47,535 nt of DNA, taken from the NCBI GenBank assembly GCA_944323115.1, contig CALURG010000026.1:1-47535 (forward strand), given 5' to 3'. Shown here one piece after another: positions 1-9,401 of the stretch. Under the pieces are notes generated by a model. The model worked only from the letters and a program-made list of their open reading frames with translations, was not told where the DNA came from and did not search any database. Source of the DNA: Candidatus Gastranaerophilales bacterium (GTDB lineage Bacteria > Cyanobacteriota > Vampirovibrionia > Gastranaerophilales > Gastranaerophilaceae). Made by a program: the position numbers and the translations under genes. The number at the start of each line of letters is the position of its first letter. The first letter of the stretch is position 1.

Positions 1-269
1 TCCTTCCTGCCAACCCGTTCTCTACACTTGATCAAGAAGGCGTTGGTCAACTGATGCAGATTGCTTTGGAAAAAGCTCTTCCTGTCAGACCTGACCTCAA
101 ACGCGGTATCTGCGGCGAACACGGCGGTGACCCTGCTTCCGTTAAATTCTGCCACAGAATCGGTTTGAACTACGTTTCTTGCTCACCGTTCAGAGTTCCG
201 CAAGCCAGACTTGCTGCTGCTCAAGCGGTAATCGAAGAAAAACAGGCTAAAGAAGCTTGCAAATGCTAA
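1..269 (+). CDS. ppdK: Pyruvate, phosphate dikinase, C-terminal fragment
   Basis: The window opens inside this gene; only the last 88 or so codons are present, read in the frame that starts at base 3. The peptide carries the PPDK/PEP-synthase C-terminal signature [13 protein letters not shown] followed by [20 protein letters not shown]. This includes the catalytic-loop cysteine of the PEP/pyruvate-binding TIM barrel. PPDK interconverts pyruvate + ATP + Pi and PEP + AMP + PPi in the cytoplasm. With pyruvate kinase and malic enzyme also in this window, it points to a reversible glycolytic PEP/pyruvate node. The frame ends at TAA and a good hairpin terminator follows about 80 bases later, so this is probably the last gene of its transcript. 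Identification is firm; N-terminal features cannot be judged. Confidence 0.96.
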   Translation, partial: LPANPFSTLDQEGVGQLMQIALEKALPVRPDLKRGICGEHGGDPASVKFCHRIGLNYVSCSPFRVPQARLAAAQAVIEEKQAKEACKC

Positions 270-347
270 GTCAGAAGTAAAGTTTTCTGCGTTTGGCATA
301 ACAATTAAAAAAATAGCTGAACGTGCAGAAATTTCAGACTTATAAAT

Positions 348-381
348 AAAGACCTCGTGAGAAATCTCACGGGGTCTTTTG
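348..381 (+). terminator. Rho-independent terminator after ppdK
   Basis: Arms AAAGACCTCGTGAGA and TCTCACGGGGTCTTT pair almost perfectly with one G-T wobble around a small A-rich loop. The structure is followed by a short T tract (TTTTG). It lies about 80 bases past the ppdK stop and before the convergent GHL10 gene. Confidence 0.85.
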
Positions 382-524
382 TTTGAAATACTTTAGGTTT
401 TCACGGGGAAAAAATTAAAACCGTTAAAATTTACAATCTGATTCTTTGTGTTACCCGTTTATAAGTTAGCAATCCTGTTTTTTACACTTTGTTTTGTTTT
501 TTATTCACAATATTTTTATAACGT

Positions 525-2483
525 TTATGTACCTGTTTTTGCCGAAGCTTGAGTCAACTCACCGCCTCTTTTTTTGAAAAACAAAAATTTCCTTTTCTTT
601 TTAGGCTTTTCAACCGGTACATTTTTCTTAGACAATGTAGTTTGAGGCGGAGTACTTGGTGTAAAAGCATTCGCCAAAAGGACTTCCGTATATTTTTTGT
701 CCATATGTGCAAAATCAAACAGTACAACACCGTTGGTTTTTAGTTTTCTGGTTTCATGAAGCTGTCTTAGCAAATCATCAGGATTTCCGTTCATAAATGC
801 TACAAACAAACCGGGATAGATTTTTGTGTTGGGTTTTGAATTAAGTTTTATATCGTTTATAAGGTATGCAGCCGTATCCTTGTCACAGGTAAGTATCAAC
901 GGAGTAAACCCATCAACGGAACCATTGTCTGACCAGGTCTTCCAATCCTGCATTTTGACTTCTTTGCTGTTATTCAAATCAGGAAATATAACAGCCGTGA
1001 GCGGTATGTTATATTTTTTCGTAATCTTTTTAGCTTTAAACACAAAGCTTGAAATTTTATTTTGTCTGTATTTTGCCCAAGCATCCCATTGCGGAGTACC
1101 GTATTTCACATCAATGGGGTCAATATTCATAACGGATTTGAATTCATTTCTTGCAAATTCAGTATAACCCCAGTTGCTCATTTCATAACCCGAAAATTTG
1201 GCACTGATAGACTGAGGATAACGTATGTAGTCAAGGTTTATACCGTCGGGTTTGTAGCGTGTAATAATTTCTTCAAGCAGCGTCAAGAGGTATGTCTGGA
1301 CTTCCGGATTTGCAGGATCGACAAAATATCCGTTATGTTCGGAAATTGAAGCAACCGGAGTAGGCGAATTGTACTTCATTTTTGTTGTATTAGCCCATTT
1401 CGGATAAACAGAAATCACATTCAGCGGATTATTCATAGGATTTTCAGGTCCGGCATAAAAAGTTTCAAACCATATATATACCTTTAATTTCCTTTTGTGT
1501 GCCTCATCTATCCATACTTCAAGAGGGTCAAAGCCTGCAAACTCAGGTCTTTGTGTTTGAACATTATATTTTGCAAATGTTTCTGAGGGGAATATTGTTT
1601 TGCCTTGATAATAAGTTTCTAAAAACACTGTTTCTATACCGTATTTTTTAACTTTGTCGAGCGTTCTTGAAATTTCTCCTCTGGATTTTTCTGTAGGTCG
1701 CAGCCAAACGCCTTTAAATTCATTTTTGTAATACGGCAGAGCATATTGCATTGCTTTGTTTGCGGAATTTATTGCCATAGACGAATATTTTTGTGTATCG
1801 TCGGGATGACGATTTGCTCTTTTTAAATTGTCCAGAGCTTTTGTTATGTATTCGTGTGCAATAGAATCATCGTAATAAATATCGCTATCTTTGTAATATC
1901 TCATTACGTTGTCAATTTCTTTAATTTTTTCTTTTGTTGCAAATATGAAACTATCATTTGTCAAATAAGAGTTAAGCATCATATTTTTGTAATCTATAAT
2001 TATTTTTGAACCAACGGTCAAGTTTTCGTTCATCCAGGCTTTTGCTCTTCCATGCCCGCTTATTACAAGCCCGCCTTTTGGAATAATAGAATCCGCACCG
2101 CTTATTTGAACAACAGTATTGTCAATAACTATAGCCTCTGCCCCAAACTCGTTCGTACCCGTTCTTTCACCGTTTTCTTGTGTATAAATAACAAGCTGGT
2201 TTGTACCTCTGCCGCCGGGATAAAAATTGCCGGAAATATTCACCCCCGCAACAGGGTTTATGGAGCTTATTTTATACGACGACTGAGACAATATGCCTTC
2301 GAAAGGAACCGGTGGAGGCAAGGCTTCTTCATCTTTTTTGTCAGAATTTTTCGTTTCCACTTTTTGTTTTTCGGGAGGTTTTTTATCATCCTTTTTTAAA
2401 ATTTTTGCATAAGAAGGCAGTTCTGCACCCAGCAGAACAAAAATAAAAGTTAAAACTGACAACTTGATGAGAATTTTTTTCAT
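525..2483 (-). CDS. Secreted GHL10 (DUF187-type) glycoside-hydrolase-like protein
   Basis: 652 residues. The N-terminus (MKKILIKLSVLTFIFVLLGA, then SYAK) is a clear Sec signal peptide with cleavage likely near residue 26. A charged linker rich in K, E and D follows to about residue 55. Residues 65-185 form a separate beta-rich domain that I do not recognise. From about residue 255 (EFKGVWLRP) the protein matches the GHL10 TIM-barrel family: FDPLEVWIDEAHKRKLKVYIW and, near residue 418, DGINLDYIRYP. GHL10 proteins are predicted glycosidases of cell-envelope or exopolysaccharide substrates, common in Cyanobacteria and Bacteroidetes; the substrate is unknown. The C-terminal tail is strongly basic (KKKRKFLFFKKR). 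It is probably periplasmic or surface-exposed. The ribosome-binding site is weak. It is divergent from the downstream J-protein gene. Confidence 0.88.
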   Translation of the reverse strand: MKKILIKLSVLTFIFVLLGAELPSYAKILKKDDKKPPEKQKVETKNSDKKDEEALPPPVPFEGILSQSSYKISSINPVAGVNISGNFYPGGRGTNQLVIYTQENGERTGTNEFGAEAIVIDNTVVQISGADSIIPKGGLVISGHGRAKAWMNENLTVGSKIIIDYKNMMLNSYLTNDSFIFATKEKIKEIDNVMRYYKDSDIYYDDSIAHEYITKALDNLKRANRHPDDTQKYSSMAINSANKAMQYALPYYKNEFKGVWLRPTEKSRGEISRTLDKVKKYGIETVFLETYYQGKTIFPSETFAKYNVQTQRPEFAGFDPLEVWIDEAHKRKLKVYIWFETFYAGPENPMNNPLNVISVYPKWANTTKMKYNSPTPVASISEHNGYFVDPANPEVQTYLLTLLEEIITRYKPDGINLDYIRYPQSISAKFSGYEMSNWGYTEFARNEFKSVMNIDPIDVKYGTPQWDAWAKYRQNKISSFVFKAKKITKKYNIPLTAVIFPDLNNSKEVKMQDWKTWSDNGSVDGFTPLILTCDKDTAAYLINDIKLNSKPNTKIYPGLFVAFMNGNPDDLLRQLHETRKLKTNGVVLFDFAHMDKKYTEVLLANAFTPSTPPQTTLSKKNVPVEKPKKKRKFLFFKKRGGELTQASAKTGT

Positions 2484-2633
2484 AAAAATTTCACGCAGAT
2501 ATCTGTTAATATTAATCTCGGCATTTTTTAAAAATAGTTTATTAATAAATAATTAAAATCAACTAATTAGTCCATATTTTATACTACAATATAATAAAGA
2601 GGCATAAGTCCCTGAAACGGAGCTGTAAAAAAT

Positions 2634-3713
2634 ATGGAATATAAAGATTATTATCAAATACTTGGCGTAAAACGTGATGCAACACAAGCGGAAATAAAAT
2701 CCGCATACCGCAAACTTGCCAAAAAATATCATCCCGATGTAAACAAAACACCGGAAGCTTCTGCAAAATTTAAAGATATAAATGAGGCATTTGAAGTACT
2801 CGGAGACAAAGAAAAACGTCAAAGATATGACAGTCTCGGCTCAAATTGGCAGGCAGGTGCAAATTACACACCTCCTCCGGGTTTTGAGAATTTTGGCGGT
2901 TTCGGTGGATTCGGAAATGGCGGAACACAGTACAAATACAGCACTTCCGGTATAAATTTTGATGATTTGGGCGGATTTTCAGACTTTTTCAACAGTCTTT
3001 TCGGGGGCGGATTTACGTCCGCTTCAGGCAGGTCTTCCGGAAGCGGTGCAGGCTCTTTTTACGATGATTTAGGCGGATTTTCTTCATCCTCTGCACGAAC
3101 CCGCAGCAATACCAAATCACGTACTTCTCAAAGCAATGTAAATCTTGATATTACGCAGGATATAAAAGTCAGTGCCAAAGATATTTTTGCTCAAAAACCG
3201 GTCAGTGTGCGTATAAACAATCTTGAAAAATGTACTCAATGCTCCGGTGTGGGTTCTGTATGTCCTCACTGCAACGGAACAGGTTTTGTGACATTTTCAA
3301 AAACCTTGAATGTAAAAATCCCGCCGGAAGTAAAAGAAGGACAAAAGATTCGTCTCAAAGGCGAAGGAAAAACAGGCAGCGGCAACGTAAAAGGCGACCT
3401 GTATCTAATTGTCAAATTTGCTGATAAAAACTACACAATAAACGGTTCTGATTTGACAAAAACCATAGAAATTACGCCTGCTCAGGCTGTTGTCGGTATA
3501 AAAAAAGAAATCGAAACACTTCATGGCAACATAAACATAAAAATTCCGCCAAGAACTTCAAACGGTATAGTTTTGAGATTGAAAGAACTCGGACTGCCTA
3601 AAAAATCAGGAGGTTACGGCAATTTAAACATAAAAATAAATCTTGCCGTTCCGAAAAACCTCACTGAAGAAGAAATAAAATTGTATGAAAAACTTTTACA
3701 GCTTGAAAAGTAA
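2634..3713 (+). CDS. DnaJ-family co-chaperone with a reduced zinc centre
   Basis: 359 residues. Residues 1-68 are a J domain with the HPD tripeptide at 33-35, which stimulates DnaK ATPase. A long Gly/Phe/Ser-rich linker covers about 75-165. A substrate-binding C-terminal region follows ([39 protein letters not shown]). Classical DnaJ has four CxxCxGxG motifs forming two zinc sites. Here only CTQCSGVG (C200, C203) and CPHCNGTG (C210, C213) remain, enough for one zinc. This puts the protein between type I DnaJ and type II CbpA. The start ATG has GGAG about 10 bases upstream. A histidine-kinase gene follows 74 bases later on the same strand. Whether it is the main DnaJ of the cell cannot be told from this window. 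Confidence 0.9.
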   Translation: MEYKDYYQILGVKRDATQAEIKSAYRKLAKKYHPDVNKTPEASAKFKDINEAFEVLGDKEKRQRYDSLGSNWQAGANYTPPPGFENFGGFGGFGNGGTQYKYSTSGINFDDLGGFSDFFNSLFGGGFTSASGRSSGSGAGSFYDDLGGFSSSSARTRSNTKSRTSQSNVNLDITQDIKVSAKDIFAQKPVSVRINNLEKCTQCSGVGSVCPHCNGTGFVTFSKTLNVKIPPEVKEGQKIRLKGEGKTGSGNVKGDLYLIVKFADKNYTINGSDLTKTIEITPAQAVVGIKKEIETLHGNINIKIPPRTSNGIVLRLKELGLPKKSGGYGNLNIKINLAVPKNLTEEEIKLYEKLLQLEK

Positions 3714-3787
3714 AGTTTTCATCGTACAAAACCTGATAAACGGTAAAAAACATAAAACCAAGAAGAAAATTAAATTGTTGAACAGAT

Positions 3788-4789
3788 ATGAATAAAATTA
3801 ATTTTGAAAAAATTTTGGAAAATCTTGATGAAGCAGTACTTGCTGTAGATTATGACAACAAAATAATCTATGCAAATAAATACTTCTGTTCATTGTTCAA
3901 CACAAACAGTGAACTTGTTTCGGGAAAATACGTTTATGATTTTTTGCCTGAAAAAACAGATACCATAGTCATAAAAGACTGCACATATAAAATTTCGAAA
4001 ATTAATGATGAATTTTGTTCTTATTTTTATATGTCAGTCGTGGACAATCAGCTTGAAAAAATTTATTCGGATTTTATTTCCACTGTCAGCCATGAGTTGA
4101 GAACACCTCTTACAAGTATAAGAGGGTTTGCCGATACAATGCTTTTGTCATATGACAAGCTGGACAAAGACCAGATGCATAAATTTCTGACAATAATAAA
4201 AGAACAATCAAACAGGCTCATAAAACTTGTGGAAAATCTTCTTTCTATTTCAAAAATCCAGGTACAGCAGTCAAATTTTGTCTACAAATCGATTAATCCG
4301 AAAAGCCAGATAGAAAAAGTTATTGAGATTCTAAAAAATCAATACCCTTCTCATCCGATTGAACTGAAATCGCAGGCTGATATACAAAACATTCTGGCAG
4401 ACGAAAACAAATTTCAACAAATAATGATAAATTTGATTGACAACGCTGCAAAATACTCTTATGAAAGAGGAGCGGTAACGGTAAGAATTGCAAATTCTTC
4501 CCAAAATGAAAATTTTGTCAGTATAAAGGTGGAAGATCATGGAGTTGGCATTGAGCCGGAAAACCTTTCTCGAATTTTTGAAAAATTTGCACGTGTTGAA
4601 AATCATTTGACAAGAAAAACTCAAGGCAGCGGTTTAGGTTTGTATATTGTAAAAAATCTTGTCGAAAAAATGGGCGGAAAAATTTTTGTGGAAAGTTCTA
4701 CAGAGCTGCCTAACAGCGGTTCTGTTTTTGAAGTTTTGCTGCCTGCCGCATCATATATTGCCCAAAGTAAAAAGGTTTTGGAGGATTAG
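3788..4789 (+). CDS. PAS-domain sensor histidine kinase
   Basis: 333 residues with no predicted membrane segment, so probably cytoplasmic. Residues 7-55 look like a small PAS fold (ILENLDEAVLAVDYDNKIIYAN). The HisKA helix has STVSHELRTPLTSIRGF with the phospho-acceptor H102. The ATPase domain shows the N box (NLIDNAAKYS), the G1 box (VEDHGVGI), the F box region (IFEKFARVE) and the G2 box (GSGLGLYIVKNL). All residues needed for autophosphorylation appear present. The stop is five bases before the ATG of the double-receiver protein, so that protein is the obvious cognate partner. The signal sensed is unknown; without a membrane anchor it is presumably internal. Confidence 0.93.
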   Translation: MNKINFEKILENLDEAVLAVDYDNKIIYANKYFCSLFNTNSELVSGKYVYDFLPEKTDTIVIKDCTYKISKINDEFCSYFYMSVVDNQLEKIYSDFISTVSHELRTPLTSIRGFADTMLLSYDKLDKDQMHKFLTIIKEQSNRLIKLVENLLSISKIQVQQSNFVYKSINPKSQIEKVIEILKNQYPSHPIELKSQADIQNILADENKFQQIMINLIDNAAKYSYERGAVTVRIANSSQNENFVSIKVEDHGVGIEPENLSRIFEKFARVENHLTRKTQGSGLGLYIVKNLVEKMGGKIFVESSTELPNSGSVFEVLLPAASYIAQSKKVLED

Positions 4790-4794
4790 ACATC

Positions 4795-6108
4795 ATGCTT
4801 TCCAAACTTGTACTGATTTTAGACAAAAGAAAAGAGCTTCCGGCGAAGTATAAGAAAATTATAGAATCCGTCGGCATAAATGTGCTTTGTGCTTCAAATT
4901 TTGAAGCCGGTCTTGAAATACTCACAGCTTATGAACCTGATGCAATCATAATCTCAGACAGCCTTGATATGTCTCTTGCCGATATGATTAAAAAACTCAG
5001 ACTTTTGAGTTACCCGTCAAGACCTTGTATAATCGCACTTTCAAAATCAGCAGAACTGCAAGACAAACTTGACACACTGGATGCCGGAGCGGATGATTTT
5101 TTGAGCGAGCCGATTGAATCTGACGAGTTTCGTGCCAGAATCAATGCTCACTTAAGACGACATTTTGAAGGCTTGGTGAACGATGTCACACAGCTTCCGG
5201 AAATAAAATCATCCTTAAGAGTTTTTAAAAGAACAATTAATTACGACAAAAAATGGGCCGCAATGCTTCTCAAAATCAACAATTTTGAACCATACAGAGA
5301 AATTTACGGCGGTCTTGCAGCAGATAAAATGCTTCAAACATACACGGCAATAATAAATTCTGCACTGGATGACTGTGATTTTGTGGGAGAAATGGCTGAC
5401 GGCGAGTTTTTGGTTTTGACTTCTCCCCTAAAGGTTGAACATGTTGCGTCTTTTCTTGTATATGCGTTTGATTCGATAGTTGAAAAATTTTACAACGAAG
5501 AAGATGCAAAACAGGGATATATAATCCTGCACGGGGATGACAATGCAGGAAAAAGAATCAGTCTTGTTTCAACCGCAATAGGAGTAATCTCAAGTGAATT
5601 CCAGCAGTATTCCAGCGTAAATTCCGCAATGTCCGCACTTATCACCGCATGCAAACTTGCCGAATACAAAAACGGTTCATCCTACATTGTTGAAAGAGCA
5701 AAATTGAGTGCACAAGACGCTGTTGTAAAAAAAGAATACAACAACAAAATTCTCATTATTGAACCGGATGAGGCTTTGAATTTTCTGCTCAAAACAACCG
5801 CTCAAATGCAAGGATATGAAGCAGCATCATCTGAAGACTATGACAGTGCAATGACACTTATAAAAACCACCATGCCTGCATTGATAATCCTGGATGCAGG
5901 CGATGCAGACAGCTTGAAAGGTCTTGATTTGTGCACAAAAATCAAAAAAGACTCAAACCTGCAAAAAATCAAAATTATACTCTCTACAATAGTTCATGAC
6001 AAAAAAATGGTTTTGAACACGGGAGCAGACTTGTATATGCCAAAACCCTATGAACTTTTGAATATTTTTAACAGAATAGAAAATTTAATAAAAGAATTTA
6101 ATGATTAG
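4795..6108 (+). CDS. Response regulator: receiver, degenerate GGDEF, receiver
   Basis: 437 residues in three modules. Receiver 1 (about 4-124) keeps a candidate phospho-Asp D55 (IIISDS), but the conserved Lys is replaced by Glu (LSEPIE, E105) and the acidic pair is incomplete. The middle module (about 145-300) resembles a GGDEF domain. Its signature is ADGEF at 201-205, and the position of the RxxD I-site reads DDCD, so neither catalysis nor product binding is expected. Receiver 2 (about 317-435) looks complete: EPDE acidic patch, D367 (IILDAG), IILST and K417 (MPKPYE). The gene follows the histidine kinase by five bases with GGAGG upstream. It probably signals through protein contacts, since no DNA-binding domain is seen. 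Its 3' end overlaps the convergent kdsB by 11 bases. Confidence 0.85.
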   Translation: MLSKLVLILDKRKELPAKYKKIIESVGINVLCASNFEAGLEILTAYEPDAIIISDSLDMSLADMIKKLRLLSYPSRPCIIALSKSAELQDKLDTLDAGADDFLSEPIESDEFRARINAHLRRHFEGLVNDVTQLPEIKSSLRVFKRTINYDKKWAAMLLKINNFEPYREIYGGLAADKMLQTYTAIINSALDDCDFVGEMADGEFLVLTSPLKVEHVASFLVYAFDSIVEKFYNEEDAKQGYIILHGDDNAGKRISLVSTAIGVISSEFQQYSSVNSAMSALITACKLAEYKNGSSYIVERAKLSAQDAVVKKEYNNKILIIEPDEALNFLLKTTAQMQGYEAASSEDYDSAMTLIKTTMPALIILDAGDADSLKGLDLCTKIKKDSNLQKIKIILSTIVHDKKMVLNTGADLYMPKPYELLNIFNRIENLIKEFND

Positions 6109-6838
6109 TTTGTGAACTTACGGCTTTTTTAAATTCTTCCACATCTTCTTTTGTATCAATACCTATAGGCTTAAAGTTCACAACAGATGTAATAATTTTC
6201 ATTCCGGATTGTAACGCTCTCAACTGTTCCAGACTTTCAGCTTTTTCAAGCATGGTTTGAGGCAGAGAAGTCATTTTGAACAGAGCTTCTCTTCTGTAAC
6301 CGTATAGGCCTATATGACCGTAAAAAACAGCTTCGTTCAAGTTTCTTTCGTAAGGTATTTTTGAACGTGAAAAATAAAGAGCAAAATTGTTGTTGTCTAT
6401 GACACATTTTACAAGGTTCGGATTGTTCAATTCGTTTTCGTCTTCAATCACTCTTAACAGTGTAGCTATATCCGCATTTTCTTTTGTTTTCAATGCCGTA
6501 ATAACACTGTCAATGCTTTCGGGTGTAATCATGGGTTCATCACCCTGCAAATTAACTATATACTCCATTTCCGGATGTCTTTGAGCAACTTCGGCTATTC
6601 TGTCCGAGCCGCATTTGTGGTCTGCTCTTGTCATTTCTACCAGGCCGCCGAAAGATTTTACGCAATTGTAAATCTCTTCATGGTCTGTTGCTACTATTAC
6701 CTCATCCGCTTGTTTTGCAGCCGATGCTTTTTCGTATACCCATTGGATAATCGGTTTTCCTTCCACCTCAATCAACGGTTTTGCATGCAGTCTCGTTGAC
6801 GCATATCTGGACGGGATAATAATAGCTGTTTTTTTCAT
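6098..6838 (-). CDS. kdsB: 3-deoxy-manno-octulosonate cytidylyltransferase
   Basis: 246 residues, the usual KdsB length. The nucleotidyltransferase start [17 protein letters not shown] includes the CTP-binding loop. [16 protein letters not shown] and [10 protein letters not shown] are KdsB hallmarks, the last carrying a metal-binding aspartate. The enzyme activates KDO with CTP to CMP-KDO in the cytoplasm for the LPS inner core, so its presence argues for an LPS-bearing outer membrane. It stands alone on the minus strand, converging with the response-regulator gene (11-base overlap) and diverging from ruvB (69-base gap). No other KDO or LPS gene is adjacent. Confidence 0.96.
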   Translation of the reverse strand: MKKTAIIIPSRYASTRLHAKPLIEVEGKPIIQWVYEKASAAKQADEVIVATDHEEIYNCVKSFGGLVEMTRADHKCGSDRIAEVAQRHPEMEYIVNLQGDEPMITPESIDSVITALKTKENADIATLLRVIEDENELNNPNLVKCVIDNNNFALYFSRSKIPYERNLNEAVFYGHIGLYGYRREALFKMTSLPQTMLEKAESLEQLRALQSGMKIITSVVNFKPIGIDTKEDVEEFKKAVSSQTNH

Positions 6839-6907
6839 AATTTTGCCTTCGTTATTTATTTTTTATTCTGTTATAATTATATTACAAAACAGGGGAGAAT
6901 TTTATCT

Positions 6908-7981
6908 GTGGCAATTTTTTCAGATGACGACGATATACAAAAACCTATTAAACCCGCAAAAAAAGAAAAAAGCGAAAATCTTGAATCAAAAGAAATTGCA
7001 TTTGACAAGTCTTTTGAAAACAATATCCGCCCTAAAAAACTTTCCGAATATATCGGCCAGAGTGCACTCAAAAACACTCTTCAAATTTCTATAGATGCAT
7101 CGAAAAAAAGACAAAAACAAATAGACCACATGCTTTTTTACGGCCCGCCGGGACTCGGAAAAACCACTCTGGCTTCTGTAATAGCAAATGAATTGGATAC
7201 AAAAATAAAAGTTACTTCTGCCCCCGCACTTGAAAGACCGAGAGATATTATCGGGATATTAATGTCTTTAAAAAACGGAGAAATTCTTTTTATAGACGAA
7301 ATCCACAGGCTGAATAAAGTAACCGAAGAAATCTTGTACCCGGCAATGGAAGACTTTTTTCTTGATATGACTACGGGAAAAACTCAAACGGTAAAAACGC
7401 TTCGTGTTCCTTTGCCTCATTTTACCTTGATAGGAGCAACGACAAAAGCCGGTGCTTTGTCCGGTCCTTTGAGAGACAGATTCGGAATTATACATAAACT
7501 GGAATTTTATACAAAAGAAGAACTGACTCAGGTTGTTTTGAGAACGGCAAAAATTTTGGACATAGAAATCGATGAAGAAGGTGCAAAAATTATTGCAGGC
7601 CGCTCAAGAGGCACTCCGAGAATAGCAAACCGCCTTGTGAAAAGAGTTGCGGATTATGCCATCGTAAAATCAAACGGAAAAATTACAAAAAACACCGCAC
7701 AAGATGCTCTTGATGCTTTACATATAGACGCAAGCGGCCTTGACTCCACTGACAGAGCCTTGATGAATTTGATAATTGAAAAATATGACGGCGGCCCGGT
7801 AGGTCTGGAAACCATAGCAGCAGCACTCGGAGAAGATGCAAAAACCATAGAAGACGTATACGAGCCATATCTGCTTCAAGAAGGTTTTATACAAAGAACA
7901 CCAAGAGGAAGAAAAATCTCCCCTCAAGGATACAGAATGCTGGGCTACAAAATACCATCCGCACAGCAGAGTTTGTTCTGA
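6908..7981 (+). CDS. ruvB: Holliday junction branch-migration ATPase RuvB
   Basis: 357 residues with a GTG start preceded by AGGGGAG. A short charged N-terminal tail precedes the canonical core. [11 protein letters not shown] opens the domain, and Walker [10 protein letters not shown] is at 79-87. Walker B is LFIDEIHRL, sensor 1 is [10 protein letters not shown], and the arginine-finger region is GPLRDRFGI. The winged-helix C-terminus includes [22 protein letters not shown] and the [12 protein letters not shown] tail. RuvB forms hexameric rings that drive Holliday-junction migration with RuvA. ruvA and ruvC are not in the window. The gene is divergent from kdsB and monocistronic as far as seen. 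Confidence 0.98.
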   Translation: MAIFSDDDDIQKPIKPAKKEKSENLESKEIAFDKSFENNIRPKKLSEYIGQSALKNTLQISIDASKKRQKQIDHMLFYGPPGLGKTTLASVIANELDTKIKVTSAPALERPRDIIGILMSLKNGEILFIDEIHRLNKVTEEILYPAMEDFFLDMTTGKTQTVKTLRVPLPHFTLIGATTKAGALSGPLRDRFGIIHKLEFYTKEELTQVVLRTAKILDIEIDEEGAKIIAGRSRGTPRIANRLVKRVADYAIVKSNGKITKNTAQDALDALHIDASGLDSTDRALMNLIIEKYDGGPVGLETIAAALGEDAKTIEDVYEPYLLQEGFIQRTPRGRKISPQGYRMLGYKIPSAQQSLF

Positions 7982-8059
7982 ATTTTTCGGCAAAACCGCA
8001 AAAACACAACAAGCCGGTTTATATTCGACTTTGTTTATTTCATGCAGTCATAAAAATAC

Positions 8060-8236
8060 TTATTCAAACACCAGCACATCATGACCCGGTATACCGCCGG
8101 ATTTTTTATCTTCTTTTAAAGATGCAAGCCTCAAATCAATACTCTTTCTGTATTTTTGAGGCGATATTGTTTTTAAATCCACATTTTTTGATGACAGAAC
8201 TTTTCTGAAATTATTATTATCATTGATATTATCCAT
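8060..8236 (-). CDS. 58-residue hypothetical protein
   Basis: The frame could be extended upstream to 8293, but I place the start at the ATG at 8236. AAGAGG lies eight or so bases before it, and the extension is a hydrophobic run with no ribosome-binding site. The peptide (MDNINDNNNFRKVLSS at its start, GGIPGHDVLVFE at its end) is polar and charged, with no signal peptide, cysteine motif or domain I recognise. It is divergent from fabI and convergent with ruvB. Its own ribosome-binding site argues for real translation, but with so short a frame and no family match the call is tentative. Confidence 0.5.
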   Translation of the reverse strand: MDNINDNNNFRKVLSSKNVDLKTISPQKYRKSIDLRLASLKEDKKSGGIPGHDVLVFE

Positions 8237-8352
8237 AACAAGAGACCTCTTTTTAAAAATATAAACACAAATCAGTAAAAAATGACTATTCACTATTATG
8301 TATCACTTTTCACTATTTGCCAATAGAATAAATAAAATCTTTACATAAAACT

Positions 8353-8401
8353 CATAGTCTATGTAACAAAAGTAGACAGAAAAATTTGTTGATACTATTA
8401 T
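8353..8401 (+). promoter_or_regulatory. fabI promoter with upstream palindrome
   Basis: TAGACA (8373-8378), a 17-base spacer and TATTAT (8396-8401) form a good sigma-70-type promoter, each hexamer one base from consensus. Transcription would start near 8408, giving a leader of about 20 bases. A palindrome CATAG-T-CTATG (8353-8363) lies ten bases upstream of the -35 and is a possible operator. The ribosome-binding site AAAAGGAGA precedes the fabI ATG. Confidence 0.6.
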
Positions 8402-8428
8402 TGTTAGAGTATTAAAAGGAGATTTTTT

Positions 8429-9244
8429 ATGAAATTAATGGAAGGTAAAAAAGGTATCATTTTTGGTGTATCAAACGCAAGAGGCATTGCTTATGCCATT
8501 GCAAAACAAATACACGAAGCAGGAGCGGAAATTGCATTTACATATGCAAATGAAGCTATGGAATCACGTGTACGTCCGCTGGCTGAAGAAATGAACTCAA
8601 AACTTATCATAGAATGTGATGTAACAAAAGAAGACCAAGTAAAAAAAGTTTTTGCGGAATATGAAAAAGTATACGGAAAACTTGATTTTGTTATTCACGC
8701 AGTAGCATTTGCAAACAAAGAAGATTTGATGGGTGATTTTATTGATACATCAAAAGAAGGCTGGGATTTGGCATTGAGCGTCAGTGCATATTCTCTTGTT
8801 TCTCTTGCAAGAAATGCAAAACCGTTGATGAATGAAGGCGGTGCTATGCTGGCTCTTACTTATCTCGGTTCTGAAAAAGTTGTTGCAAACTACAACGTAA
8901 TGGGTGTTGCAAAAGCTACTCTCGAAGCTTCAGCAAGATATCTTGCCGAAGACTTAGGAAAAATCGGTGTCAGAGTAAACTGCCTCTCTGCCGGTGCCGT
9001 AAAAACTCTTGCTGCAAAAGGTATTTCAGGATTTGACAGAATGCTCAAAGCCGCTATTTTGAAATCACCTTTGAAAAGAAATGTTTCTCTCGAAGATGTA
9101 GGAAAAACAGGTCTTTACCTTGTTTCAGACTTGGCTTCCGGCGTTACGGGAGAAATTGTTCACGTAGATTGCGGATGTCATGCCGTTTATGCCTCAATTG
9201 ACGAAATGGAAGCTACATACGCTTATCAAAAAGAACATCAATAA
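8429..9244 (+). CDS. fabI: Enoyl-ACP reductase FabI
   Basis: 271 residues, an atypical short-chain dehydrogenase of the FabI type. It has GVSNARGIAYAIAKQ as the cofactor loop with FabI spacing, and ECDVTKEDQ and HAVAFANKEDL downstream. The catalytic YNVMGVAK gives the Tyr-x6-Lys arrangement that separates FabI from ordinary SDRs. The C-terminal part contains VRVNCLSAGAVKTLAA. It reduces trans-2-enoyl-ACP with NAD(P)H in the last step of each fatty-acid elongation cycle. An excellent AAAAGGAGA site precedes the ATG. The gene is monocistronic, bounded by its own promoter and terminator, so it is regulated separately from other fab genes. This is the classical target family of triclosan-type inhibitors (family knowledge). 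Confidence 0.97.
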   Translation: MKLMEGKKGIIFGVSNARGIAYAIAKQIHEAGAEIAFTYANEAMESRVRPLAEEMNSKLIIECDVTKEDQVKKVFAEYEKVYGKLDFVIHAVAFANKEDLMGDFIDTSKEGWDLALSVSAYSLVSLARNAKPLMNEGGAMLALTYLGSEKVVANYNVMGVAKATLEASARYLAEDLGKIGVRVNCLSAGAVKTLAAKGISGFDRMLKAAILKSPLKRNVSLEDVGKTGLYLVSDLASGVTGEIVHVDCGCHAVYASIDEMEATYAYQKEHQ

Positions 9245-9251
9245 ATTCTAT

Positions 9252-9286
9252 AAAAAGGGTGACTACGATAATGTTACCCTTTTTTA
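9252..9286 (+). terminator. Rho-independent terminator after fabI
   Basis: AAAAGGGTGAC and GTTACCCTTTT pair (one wobble) around a nine-base loop. The right arm runs directly into a T tract. It starts about ten bases past the fabI stop. Confidence 0.88.
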
Positions 9287-9401
9287 TATCTAAAATACAG
9301 CCGAAATACATTAATAACAGAATTGCTTTTTAAATACATTTGCCAAAAATGCAAATTTTAGGATTGTATATAAAGAACAATTCTTGAAAAAGGAAAAGAA
9401 A

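Noticed and set aside
8237-8293. Hydrophobic N-terminal extension of the 58-aa protein
   Set aside because: The extension covers the ribosome-binding site of the better ATG and has none of its own.
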